In this document: positions 57,301 through 64,000 of the stretch, piece after piece
How the letters are laid out: each line of letters begins with the position of its first letter
Position numbering within the stretch: position 1 is the first letter of the stretch
From: Microvirga puerhi
GTDB taxonomy: Bacteria; Pseudomonadota; Alphaproteobacteria; Rhizobiales; Beijerinckiaceae
Assembly (NCBI RefSeq): GCF_020089865.1
Contig: NZ_JAIRBM010000001.1
Coordinates: 434,001-498,000 of the forward strand
Direction of reading: 5' to 3'
Length of the DNA stretch: 64,000 nt
Notes under the pieces: generated by a model
Told to the model about the DNA's origin: nothing
What the model saw: the letters and a program-made list of their open reading frames with translations, nothing else
Database searches by the model: none
Program-made: the position numbers and the translations under genes

Positions 57301-57568
57301 GATTGGCTGCCGGGGCAAGGTCCAGCGCGAGGGAGACGTCGTGCATCTTGTCGCCGAGTATTTCCTCGATCTGTCGGATTTGTTGCGCAGTGTCAGCGAA
57401 CGTGATGAGCCCTTGTATAAGGCGCACGAATCTCAAGGAGAGCCTGGAACTATACCGAACGACATGCTCTCTAAAAATCCCAAGGGCTATGATAACCAAG
57501 ATTCGGCAAACATATCGGAGTGGGACCGGACCCCAACTCTTCGTATAACATCCCGAAATTTCCGATAA
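54311..57568 (+). CDS. dnaE2: Error-prone DNA polymerase DnaE2 (ImuC)
   Basis: 1085-aa C-family polymerase that performs translesion synthesis in the SOS response. The PHP domain opens [26 protein letters not shown] (residues 3-28). The palm shows [19 protein letters not shown] with the catalytic Asp pair (about 375-383) and a third acidic site in [25 protein letters not shown], the [24 protein letters not shown] segment and a C-terminal OB fold ([29 protein letters not shown]) follow. It lacks a proofreading exonuclease. The ATG at 54311 overlaps the imuB stop. Expression depends on the LexA box at 52093. Confidence 0.96.
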   Translation: MMYAELQVTTHFSFLRGASSPLELFEQARLLGLSALGITDRNSLAGIVRAHEAARETGVRLIVGCRLDLTDGTSLLVYPTDRPAYSRLCRLLSLGKSRGGKGQCHLAWEDVVIWNEGLLAILLGDEENETLVANLKRLKDTFRDRAYMALIRRFAPNEYLRLYHVEQAAKANRVPTIAIGDVLYHHPDRRRLQDVVTCIREGCTIDEAGYRLERHADRYLKDPVEMERLYERHPEAFHRVRDILDRCSFSLSELRYQYPSETVPGETAYEKLERLTWEGARRVYSSEIPSDVAKAIEHELGLIRELNYAPYFLTVHAIVSYARSADILCQGRGSAANSAVCYVLGITAINPTERRLLFERFVSQERDEPPDIDVDFEHNRREEVIQWIYDTYGRNRAALTAVVSCYRARGAVREVGKVLGLSEDVTAGLSGLVWGWGSSDVSEKEALDLNLNLEDPRLRMTLELARELIGAPRHLSQHPGGFVLTQNRLDDLVPIEPAAMDNRQVIEWDKNDIETVKFMKVDVLGLGMLSCLRRAFDLLCTYKDKKYDISTIPDDDDPTYEMIRKADTIGVFQIESRAQMSMLPRLKPRNFDDIVVQVAIVRPGPIQGDMVHPYLRRREGREEPDYPTPELKDVLGKTLGVPLFQEQAMRVAIVCAGFTPSEADQLRRAMATFKASGDIAKFQKKLIDGMLARNYSRDFAERIFKQLEGFGSYGFPESHAASFAKIAYASAWVKRHHPDVFCCAILNSQPMGFYAPAQLVRDARNHGVEVRPVDINHSHWDCTLEKPSQKSLLAVRLGFRLVLGLANVDADLIPSERDKQVFASIEDLWRRTGIPAQALEHLADADAFGSIGLNRRDALWTIRGLADQVMPLFAAADTRDRAVRLEATEPAVALTPMTKGREVVEDYRAQGLTLRQHPLAFLRQELALRRMVTCADLRQVRDGQRVTVAGLVLVRQRPGSAKDVTFMTIEDETDVANIVIWSALFEKQRRLLLSSRMIGCRGKVQREGDVVHLVAEYFLDLSDLLRSVSERDEPLYKAHESQGEPGTIPNDMLSKNPKGYDNQDSANISEWDRTPTLRITSRNFR

Positions 57569-57714
57569 TATGTTGTCAGGTGCATCAATTGTGTCGATAT
57601 GTTTTACATCCAGTTATTCATGGTGACCTCTCTGCCGAACGATGACTTCTCACATTGATGGACATCCTTCTTTGCCGCTCTAGCTTCCCTGGTTGGCACA
57701 TCAGGGAGCATCCG

Positions 57715-57930
57715 ATGTCTGAAGAACACGTCTATAAGGTGGTTGAGCTAGTCGGTTCATCGAAAGACAGCATCGAAGATGCAATCCAGACTGCGATCAA
57801 ACGTGCAGATCAGACACTAAGAAATTTGCGCTGGTTTGAAGTCATGCAGACGCGTGGCCATGTTGAGAATGGCGAGATCCGTCACTTTCAGGTCGTGCTT
57901 AAAGCTGGTTTTACTTTAGAAGGCTCGTAG
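57715..57930 (+). CDS. Dodecin-family flavin-binding protein
   Basis: 71-aa protein forming dodecameric shells that store riboflavin or [68 protein letters not shown] is the dodecin pattern, including the flavin-stacking Trp in LRWFEV and the following Gln of VMQTRG. The ATG at 57715 has AGGGAG upstream. It is a single gene, convergent with the chromate transporter pair. Confidence 0.93.
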   Translation: MSEEHVYKVVELVGSSKDSIEDAIQTAIKRADQTLRNLRWFEVMQTRGHVENGEIRHFQVVLKAGFTLEGS

Positions 57931-58030
57931 GGCCCAAGCCACTCCTGCAAAATTACTGGATGGAGGTTTCTGCAGAGCCGCCCTTTATGAGAGCGGCCTC
58001 TCAGGCAGCTTGCCGTCGACCAAGTCAACG

Positions 58031-58576
58031 TTAAGGTCCCGGAACTCTCGCCTGGATGACGACAAAAACGATTGCTCCCGCCAAGAGTATCAGCAGAGGA
58101 TTCAGCTTGGGTCGCCATGCCAGGACAATCGCTGAACTTCCAGCCACAGCCCAGGACAGAATGCCTGCTCCGGCAATCCTGAAGATGGCAAAAACGCCTG
58201 CCAGGATCAAACCAGCGCCAATCGGCGCAAGCCCATTTTCAAGGGCCGTATGCCAATTGCGCCCCCGATAATGGTTCCATACACGAGACACGCCATAACA
58301 TAGAACAGATGATGGGACGAACAGGGCAAGCGTAGCGACGATGGCGCCAGTCCAGCCAGCAACCTTCCAGCCCAAAAGGGTCACGAGCATGGAGCCAGGC
58401 CCTGGGGCGGCCCTCGCAATGGCAAACAGCTCGACGAATTCGCGGGCCGTAACCCAATGATACACTTCGACAGATTGATGCTGAATACCCGCAAAGATGC
58501 TCGGCCCGCCTCCCACAGAGACCAGGGAGAACGGCACGAAAACGACGATGAGGGCCCAGAGTGGATTGTCACGCAT
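58031..58576 (-). CDS. Chromate transporter half (short-chain CHR family), second subunit
   Basis: 181-aa membrane protein, about five to six hydrophobic segments. FVPFSLVSVGGGPSIFAGIQHQSVEVYHWVTAREFVELFAIARAAPGPGSMLVTLLGWKVAG is the Chromate_transp pattern, with the PGP motif. Short CHR proteins work as heterodimers of two such halves to export chromate. Its start overlaps the end of the other half by eight bases. Chromate as substrate is a family inference; physiological anions are possible. Confidence 0.88.
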   Translation of the reverse strand: MRDNPLWALIVVFVPFSLVSVGGGPSIFAGIQHQSVEVYHWVTAREFVELFAIARAAPGPGSMLVTLLGWKVAGWTGAIVATLALFVPSSVLCYGVSRVWNHYRGRNWHTALENGLAPIGAGLILAGVFAIFRIAGAGILSWAVAGSSAIVLAWRPKLNPLLILLAGAIVFVVIQARVPGP

Positions 58577-59126
58577 CCGAGCCCACCCTCAGCCATGCCA
58601 GGCCTATCGAAACGGGTGCGAGACAGAGCACCACAGGAACCAATGGCCATTGAAGAAGCCCAACGGCGACGAAAGTCGCGGCAAGGATCACTAATGAGGA
58701 AGCTCGCCGGCTGGCTTGAGCGGCCCCTTTAACGGCAACGATCAGTAAAAGCCCGATTGCCGCGGCGGCGGCGCCGCTCATCGCATTCTGAATCCACGAC
58801 AGACCGACGATCCGATCATAGGCTGTCACCAGACCGATCACTGCAAAAAACGGACCTACCAGGAGACCTAGCAGGGCGCAGAGGGCCCCGGTCGATCCAC
58901 GAAGCTGTTGTCCAATGTAAATCGAGAGATTTGTGACATTTGCCCCAGGCAAGATCTGTCCTAGCGCCAAGCCGGATAGAAAATCCGCATCGCTCATCCA
59001 GCCTCGAACCGTGACGACGTCTCGGTAAATCCAACCTGATAAGCCGCCACCGAAACTGAATAGTCCGATGCGAAAGAAGACCAGGAAGATCGATAAGAGA
59101 GGAACAGAGGCCCGTATCTCATTCAT
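58569..59126 (-). CDS. Chromate transporter half (short-chain CHR family), first subunit
   Basis: 185-aa membrane protein. FLVFFRIGLFSFGGGLSGWIYRDVV, MSDADFLSGLALGQILPGANVTNLSIYIGQQLRG and the following hydrophobic segments are the CHR half-domain, with FGGG and LPGANV where other halves have the GGG and PGP motifs. It is the upstream member of the pair and is coupled to the second half by overlap. The 164 bases before it would hold the promoter; I see no strong match there. Confidence 0.88.
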   Translation of the reverse strand: MNEIRASVPLLSIFLVFFRIGLFSFGGGLSGWIYRDVVTVRGWMSDADFLSGLALGQILPGANVTNLSIYIGQQLRGSTGALCALLGLLVGPFFAVIGLVTAYDRIVGLSWIQNAMSGAAAAAIGLLLIVAVKGAAQASRRASSLVILAATFVAVGLLQWPLVPVVLCLAPVSIGLAWLRVGSDA

Positions 59127-59290
59127 GGGTCATCTAAAACTACGATCGAGCCGACCTTGCAAGCATTGTCTGCACGACGAGGGCTAGGCGCTGGACCTCA
59201 CCACTGTACCCTCCCCTGCCCTAAGCACAGCCCACCTTTGGCTTCCAAAGAGCAATCCGGGACGCAGGCTACGTTCATTCGCTCGACCAG

Positions 59291-60178
59291 CTATTGTGCC
59301 TTGCTGTTCCGGTGTTCGAGTTCAACGAGTAGGCCACTATGGTCCAGATCCCCCGCATTCTGAATGAGACATCGGAAAAGGTCGGCGGTGATGGCCGTGT
59401 AAGGCAGTGTCTCGATGCCAATTCCCTCTGCAGCGTCGAGGGCATTATCGAGGTCTTTCAAGTGCGTGACAGAGCGTCCCTTGGTCTCGAAGTCCCGCTC
59501 AACCATCCGTCGGCCATGGAGTTCGAGAATTCGGCTTTCGGCGAATCCGCCACGGAGAGCTTCCCTAACTTTGGCCGGATCTGCACCGCCTCGCTCCGCC
59601 AGAAGAAGCGCTTCGGCAACCGCCCCGATCGTAACCCCCACGATCACCTGATTGGCGAGCTTTGCTAGCTGGCCTGCTCCATGCGGTCCGACATGCACCG
59701 CATGCCCCATGACGCTCAAGATCGGCATCACCTTGGCAAATACGTCGGCGTCGCCTCCTGCCATGATCGCCAGCGTCCCCTGCTCCGCCCCGAGTGTTCC
59801 GCCGGAAACGGGAGCATCGATATGGTGGACGCCTCGATCGGCCAGGCGCCGAGCGTGGTCTTTGGCCTCTGACGGCTTGATCGAACTCATGTCGATCACG
59901 GTGCAGCCGGGTCGCAACGCATCTGCAGCGCCCTGCAGGAATAGAACATCCCTTACAATCTGCCCGTTCTCGAGCATGAGGATCAGAACATCAGCGGAAC
60001 GGGCTGCCTCAGCGGCGGTATCGACGACATCGGCGCCAAAGGACCGAAGTGCCTCGGCTTTCTCGCGGGAACGATTCCATGCAATGACCTTGTGACCTGC
60101 ATCGAGCAGCCGTTTAGCTTGTCGAGATCCCATAAGGCCGATGCCGAGGAACGCGACCGCACGTGAATCAGCTAGCAT
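59291..60178 (-). CDS. NAD(P)-dependent beta-hydroxyacid dehydrogenase (HIBADH/GarR/LtnD family)
   Basis: 295-aa oxidoreductase. The dinucleotide site VAFLGIGLMGSRQAKRLLDAGH is at residues 7-28. The substrate-binding DAPVSGGTLGAEQGTLAIMAGGD is near 120-142, and the catalytic Lys is in GAGQLAKLANQVIVG near 172. The ATG at 60178 has AGGAG nine bases upstream. Family members oxidise or reduce 3-hydroxyisobutyrate, tartronate semialdehyde or L-threonate. As the last gene of a leftward tct operon with pdxA, it probably acts on the imported hydroxy acid. Confidence 0.88.
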   Translation of the reverse strand: MLADSRAVAFLGIGLMGSRQAKRLLDAGHKVIAWNRSREKAEALRSFGADVVDTAAEAARSADVLILMLENGQIVRDVLFLQGAADALRPGCTVIDMSSIKPSEAKDHARRLADRGVHHIDAPVSGGTLGAEQGTLAIMAGGDADVFAKVMPILSVMGHAVHVGPHGAGQLAKLANQVIVGVTIGAVAEALLLAERGGADPAKVREALRGGFAESRILELHGRRMVERDFETKGRSVTHLKDLDNALDAAEGIGIETLPYTAITADLFRCLIQNAGDLDHSGLLVELEHRNSKAQ

Positions 60179-60225
60179 TTCCAAAGCTCCTGTGCCGTGC
60201 TCCAACGCCAAAAGCCGCTTCCGAC

Positions 60226-61740
60226 TTAAGCGATGACGGACGAGGCATCAGATTTCGCACGCTTTCTGAGAGCGGCACTCACCAAGGGCCAGAACGCCAG
60301 CACCAAACCCAGAGTGATCAACGTGCCGACAAGCCCGTTCGACCAGAAGATGGACAAGGACCCTCTCGACATGATCATCGACTGTCGGAAAGCGTCCTCA
60401 GCCTTGTCTCCCAGCACCATCGCCAAGACGAGCGGCGCTATGGGGTAGTCGAGCTTCTTGAAGAGGTAGCCGACAAGCCCGAAAACCAATGCCAGCCACA
60501 GATCGAAAGAGCGACCCGCAACAGTATAGGCACCGATAAAGCAGACCACGACGATGATGGGTCCGATGATGGCAAACGGAATGCGAAGGATAGATGCGAA
60601 CAGCGGGATGGTCGTCAGCACAACCAAAACGGCCACAATATTCCCGAGATACATGCTGGCGATCAAACCCCAGACGAAGTCCGGACGCTCGATAAAGAGC
60701 ATCGGTCCCGGATTCAGGCCCCAGATCATTAAGCCGCCCATCATGACCGCTGCCGTCGCTGAGCCAGGAACACCGAGCGCCAACATAGGCAATATCGCAC
60801 TGCTTCCTGCAGCATGGTCCGCCGTTTCGGGAGCGACAACGCCCTCCGGCTCTCCCTTGCCGAATCCGTCCCTCCGGCGAGACAAACGCTTGGCGAGACC
60901 GTAGCTCATGAAGGATGCCGCAGTCGGCCCGCCCGGCGTGATCCCCATCCAGCATCCGATCGCGCTGCTTCTCAGAAGCGCGACCCAGTAGCGCGGCATT
61001 GTCGCAATGGTCTTGATGACATCGCGCGGCCGAACCCGCGCGCGAATTCCATCGAAACGAAGTCCCTCCTCCATCGTCAGCATGAGCTCTCCGATGCCGA
61101 ACAGGCCAATCACTGCAATCAGAAAGCTGATGCCACCCAGCAGGTCGCTGAAACCGTATGTCAGACGCAATGCACCTGACACGGTGTCCATCCCGACTGC
61201 GGCAAAGGCAAAACCAAGGCCCAGCGATACGATCGTCTTGAAAGGAGACGTTCCGCCGAGACCTACAAAGCTGGCGAAAGCGAGAAAATAGACAGCGAAA
61301 TACTCAGGCGAACTGAATTTAAGAGCGAACTTGGCGACCCAACCCGACAGAACCGTAATCAGAATGACGCCTACAAGCGCTCCGAATCCGGCGGACAGAA
61401 AGGCCAGAGTGAGCGCTTGCGCCGCCTGTCCTTGCTTCGCCATCGGATATCCATCGAAGGTCGTTGCGACGGACGAAGGCTCTCCCGGAATATTGAATAG
61501 GATTGACGTGGTAGAGCCGCCGAAGAGCGCGCCCCAGTACATACTCGTGAGAAGGATGATGGCCGAGACCGGATCCATCGTGAATGTCAGCGGCAGCAGG
61601 AGCGAGACGCCGTTCGGGGCTCCTAGGCCAGGCAGCACTCCGACGAGAATGCCAAGCAGAACGCCAACGATCATCAGCGCAATGTGATACGTCGTCAGCG
61701 CGACGCTGAAGCCATGCAAAAGCGAAGCAAAATTTTCCAC
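60226..61740 (-). CDS. tctA: Tripartite tricarboxylate transporter large permease (TctA family)
   Basis: 504-aa inner-membrane protein with about 12 hydrophobic segments. The TctA signature is GVLPGLGAPNGVSLLLPLTFTMDPVSAIILLTSMYWGALFGGSTTSILFNIPGEPSSVATTFDGYPMA (about 35-105). A second conserved stretch (GCWMGITPGGPTAASFMSYGLAKR, then GVVAPETADHAAGSSAILPMLALGVPGSATAAVMMG) lies near 265-340. It is the transport channel that works with TctB and the binding protein TctC. It follows tctB by 28 bases, and the dehydrogenase gene follows it by 47. Confidence 0.94.
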   Translation of the reverse strand: MENFASLLHGFSVALTTYHIALMIVGVLLGILVGVLPGLGAPNGVSLLLPLTFTMDPVSAIILLTSMYWGALFGGSTTSILFNIPGEPSSVATTFDGYPMAKQGQAAQALTLAFLSAGFGALVGVILITVLSGWVAKFALKFSSPEYFAVYFLAFASFVGLGGTSPFKTIVSLGLGFAFAAVGMDTVSGALRLTYGFSDLLGGISFLIAVIGLFGIGELMLTMEEGLRFDGIRARVRPRDVIKTIATMPRYWVALLRSSAIGCWMGITPGGPTAASFMSYGLAKRLSRRRDGFGKGEPEGVVAPETADHAAGSSAILPMLALGVPGSATAAVMMGGLMIWGLNPGPMLFIERPDFVWGLIASMYLGNIVAVLVVLTTIPLFASILRIPFAIIGPIIVVVCFIGAYTVAGRSFDLWLALVFGLVGYLFKKLDYPIAPLVLAMVLGDKAEDAFRQSMIMSRGSLSIFWSNGLVGTLITLGLVLAFWPLVSAALRKRAKSDASSVIA

Positions 61741-61768
61741 GGGCTTTCTCCGCCAGAACGTTGTCGTA

Positions 61769-62248
61769 TCAATAAAGGCCCAGTGCGCTTTCGAGTGGGC
61801 CTTTCAACAAGGGGACCTGAAACGCGTATTCGAGCACGACGTAGAAAAGGATCGCAGCTGCGACGCCCGATGCGGCCGACACAATCAAGTGATAGCCACC
61901 CTGTCGCCACATCACGAACGCCAAATAGAGGGCGGTCGCCACATATAGTCCGAGAGTTACGGCGAGGATGACGAACGCGAGCATCGGGACCAGGAACGAT
62001 CCAACACGATGAGCCTGCTCTCGATCCAGGAAAACGGCTTGCAGAGCGCTTCTGTCTCTTGCCATCTGAGCGAGATTGCCGAGGCTGGCACCTATAACGA
62101 GCAGTCCGATATAGAAAGGAAATGCGCCGGATTCCGGCCCTGCATCTCCCCAGCCGATCCCAAATTCAAGAGCACCAATGACGGTGACGAGTCCGAGACT
62201 GGCCGTCAGAGTTGCAGTGGCGATCTCAGCCTTGAAACGAGAAATCAT
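61769..62248 (-). CDS. tctB: Tripartite tricarboxylate transporter small subunit (TctB family)
   Basis: 159-aa protein with four hydrophobic segments, the normal TctB layout. The ATG at 62248 (MISRFKAEIATATLTASLG) is preferred; the frame stays open upstream, but that part is charged and unlike the family. EFGIGWGDAGPESGAFPFYIGLLVIGASLGNLAQM is the recognisable segment, with the conserved GPxxGxFPF. It lies between tctC and tctA. Confidence 0.9.
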   Translation of the reverse strand: MISRFKAEIATATLTASLGLVTVIGALEFGIGWGDAGPESGAFPFYIGLLVIGASLGNLAQMARDRSALQAVFLDREQAHRVGSFLVPMLAFVILAVTLGLYVATALYLAFVMWRQGGYHLIVSAASGVAAAILFYVVLEYAFQVPLLKGPLESALGLY

Positions 62249-62325
62249 GGTATCGTCCTCTGCCTGTTCCCTATTCGGTGAACCGGCGAGGACACCGCCA
62301 CGCCGGCCCTTCCGATCAATCGAAC

Positions 62326-63321
62326 TTATTTGACGATCCAGCCTTCCCGCTCGAAGACTTTCTTGTTCTTGGCGTCGTCGTCGGCGATGAAGCTTTTCAA
62401 TTGCTCGCCGACAAGGAAGCGGTTTGTCTGAGACGTACGCTCGATATACTCCTTCCATTCGGGAGTCTGGCTGACCTTCTTAAGGAGATCGGCGTAGAAG
62501 GTAACCGCATCCTGAGGAACATTGCTCGGAAGCCATACTGTACGCGGCATCTGGAACTGATCGATCGGGACGCCGGCCTCCTTGCAAGTCGGAATATCCG
62601 CCCAACCCATATCGGCGGTCACCTTCGGCCCCTCTGCCAAGCGTGTGGGGCTAAAAACGCAGAGCGGCTTGACCGCCCCGGCTTTCCATTGTCCGACATT
62701 CTCGTTCGGATTGTTCGTGTTCGAGTCGATATGGCCGCCAGCAAGCTGCACTCCGGCTGCGCCGCCGCCCTGGAAGGGAACATATATAAATTTCGCGCCC
62801 GTCGCGTCTTCAATCAAACTCGTGAGTGTCTGGTCAGTATCTTTCGACTGACTTCCCCCCATTTTCAGGGTCTGCGGCTTCGCCTTTGCCGCTTCAACGT
62901 AGCTCTTTGCGTCCTTGTATTCAGAGTTTCCGTTAACCCATATAAGAAACTCATCCATGGCCATCGCAGCGACAGGCGTCAAATCGCTGGCCTTATAGGC
63001 GAGCTTTGCGACGTACGGCAAAAGATACTCATTGTTCGTGCCGAACGTGAGCTTATATGCGTCCCCAGTGGCGACCTTCGCATAGACATAGCCTTCAGCG
63101 CCGCTGCCACCACCCTTGTTGGTGACGACGACCGGCTGATCCATCAGATTGTTTTTGGAGATGATCGACTGGACGACACGAGCGAAGTTGTCGGTGCCGC
63201 CTCCAGGACTGGAAGTTACGATGAATTCGACTGGCTTTGTCGGCTTCCAGTCCGCATGAGCCATACTGCCGACTGCAACCGTGATAGCGGTCGCAATCAT
63301 CCACGGTGTCTTCTTTGGCAT
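62326..63321 (-). CDS. tctC: Tripartite tricarboxylate transporter substrate-binding protein (TctC/BUG family)
   Basis: 331-aa periplasmic receptor. GGGAGGAAACA precedes the ATG, and a Sec signal (MPKKTPWMIATAITVAVGSMAHA) is cleaved after AHA. PVEFIVTSSPGGGTDNFARVVQSII is the BUG-family ligand loop. The carboxylate-binding stretches VPFQGGGAAGVQLAGGHIDSNTNNPNEN and AEGPKVTADMGWADIP follow. The ligand is an organic acid of unknown identity. The pdxA-like gene lies 61 bases upstream. Confidence 0.93.
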   Translation of the reverse strand: MPKKTPWMIATAITVAVGSMAHADWKPTKPVEFIVTSSPGGGTDNFARVVQSIISKNNLMDQPVVVTNKGGGSGAEGYVYAKVATGDAYKLTFGTNNEYLLPYVAKLAYKASDLTPVAAMAMDEFLIWVNGNSEYKDAKSYVEAAKAKPQTLKMGGSQSKDTDQTLTSLIEDATGAKFIYVPFQGGGAAGVQLAGGHIDSNTNNPNENVGQWKAGAVKPLCVFSPTRLAEGPKVTADMGWADIPTCKEAGVPIDQFQMPRTVWLPSNVPQDAVTFYADLLKKVSQTPEWKEYIERTSQTNRFLVGEQLKSFIADDDAKNKKVFEREGWIVK

Positions 63322-63382
63322 TGTTTCCTCCCTTAGTGTTGAAATCCAACCGATGGCGTCGGTTCAAGGATTACAGTGTTTG

Positions 63383-64000
63383 CTACGCAACTCCTTCCAG
63401 CTGATTTCTTGGGCCTCCCGTGCTCTGTCTGCGTGCACGAACTTCGGAGCCCATACGGATAGCCAGACGAAGCGCCTCTTGACTCGCTCCAAGATTGGCA
63501 ATGCCGCGACCGGCAATCTCGTAGGCCGTGCCGTGAGCAGGCGTACAGATCGGAAATGGAAAGCCACCGATCAACGTGACACCCCTATCAAAGCCCATCA
63601 GCTTCATCGCGATCTGGCCCTGATCATGATACATGGTCAGAACCGCATCGAAGTCGCCGTTCTTTGCTCTCAGAAAAACAGTGTCAGATGGGAACGGCCC
63701 TTGAACAGCAAGCCCTTGCTCTGCCGCCTTGAGAACAGCTGGCTCAATGACATCGATTTCCTCGCGCCCAAAATTTCCGCCGTCGCCGGCATGAGGGTTG
63801 AGACCTGCAACAGCGATCCGTGGTGGGTTGAACCCCGCAGCGCGCATGCATCCATCAGCCAGAGTGAGCGCGCGCAGGATCGACCGCTCGGAAATAGCAG
63901 ATGCCACTTTGGAGAGCGGTATGTGTGAAGTCACGCGAGCGTTCCAGAGCCGCCCCAGAACATTGAATTCACTTGCATCCGCTGACGACTTGAGAACGTC
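63383..64000 (-). CDS. PdxA-family 4-phospho-hydroxyacid dehydrogenase (PdxA/PdxA2), N-terminus beyond right edge
   Basis: The frame is open to base 64000, so the first part of the gene is outside the window; 205 residues are seen. TSHIPLSKV, the GLNPHAGDGGNFGREEID metal/phosphate site and YHDQGQIAMKLMGFDRGVTLIGGFPFPICTPAHGTAYEIAGRGIA are PdxA-family blocks with the metal-binding His residues. PdxA oxidises 4-phosphohydroxy-L-threonine in vitamin B6 synthesis; the PdxA2 branch oxidises 4-phospho-threonate in sugar-acid catabolism. Linkage to tctCBA and a hydroxyacid dehydrogenase favours the catabolic branch, but the partner kinase (DUF1537) is not in view. Confidence 0.88.
   Translation of the reverse strand, partial: DVLKSSADASEFNVLGRLWNARVTSHIPLSKVASAISERSILRALTLADGCMRAAGFNPPRIAVAGLNPHAGDGGNFGREEIDVIEPAVLKAAEQGLAVQGPFPSDTVFLRAKNGDFDAVLTMYHDQGQIAMKLMGFDRGVTLIGGFPFPICTPAHGTAYEIAGRGIANLGASQEALRLAIRMGSEVRARRQSTGGPRNQLEGVA

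Noticed and set aside
58000..58030. GCCGC / GCGGC arms after the dodecin gene as a terminator
   Set aside because: Short, imperfect stem with an 11-base loop and no T-run.
1..64000. tRNA, rRNA, CRISPR arrays, insertion sequences, prophage or integrase genes
   Set aside because: Looked for on both strands by eye; no cloverleaf, regular repeat array, transposase or integrase motif was found.

Overview
The window is a stretch of alphaproteobacterial chromosome, most likely from the Hyphomicrobiales (Rhizobiales), for example a Methylobacteriaceae/Microvirga- or Bosea-like bacterium. The evidence is the gene order dusB-ntrB-ntrC-ntrY-ntrX-hfq-hflX next to ispDF, a bifunctional IspDF, an SdhE/RecG/Mfd cluster, an alphaproteobacterial LexA box (GAAC-N7-GAAC) before an imuA-imuB-dnaE2 cassette, an EcfG-like promoter before csbD, and GC-rich codon use. 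I cannot name the genus. Coding density is high. No gap exceeds about 290 bases, and I saw no tRNA, rRNA, CRISPR array, transposase or integrase.

Left part (1-22 kb): osmoregulated periplasmic glucan synthesis (opgG-opgH, left edge truncated), UDP-GlcNAc synthesis (glmU, glmS), a TPR/SPINDLY-type GT41 glycosyltransferase with visibly AT-richer codons, then DNA repair and housekeeping genes (recG, sdhE, mfd). A serine beta-lactamase-like hydrolase, a receiver-like protein lacking the phosphoacceptor Asp, a YejA-like solute-binding protein, an IalB-family secreted protein, hspQ, an AEC permease and a UbiH-family hydroxylase follow.

Middle part (22-43 kb): a four-gene BMP-type nucleoside ABC transporter, pncA, lipA, a P-loop kinase and a RatA/Coq10 protein read rightwards. 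pncC (CinA C-terminal) and ispDF read leftwards. Next come the nitrogen-regulation block dusB-ntrBC-ntrYX, then hfq-hflX, and mazG on the opposite strand. This is conserved core chromosome.

Right part (42-64 kb) looks more accessory: a DMT exporter, a DUF4186 protein, an extensin-like secreted protein, a methyltransferase, a small secreted protein, an aromatic-type FAD monooxygenase, a FixL/FixJ-like two-component pair, a GlcG/HbpS-like secreted protein, CsbD, a PRC-barrel protein and a DUF4239 membrane protein. The SOS mutagenesis cassette imuA-imuB-dnaE2, a dodecin and a split chromate transporter follow. The window ends in a leftward pdxA-tctC-tctB-tctA-hydroxyacid dehydrogenase operon that looks like uptake and catabolism of a hydroxylated (sugar) acid.

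I found no clear wholly new multi-gene system. The best leads are the GT41 enzyme beside UDP-GlcNAc synthesis, the PdxA/TTT/dehydrogenase operon of unknown substrate, the two-component pair with an unrecognised sensor domain, the degenerate receiver protein, and an NtrX without GAFTGA.
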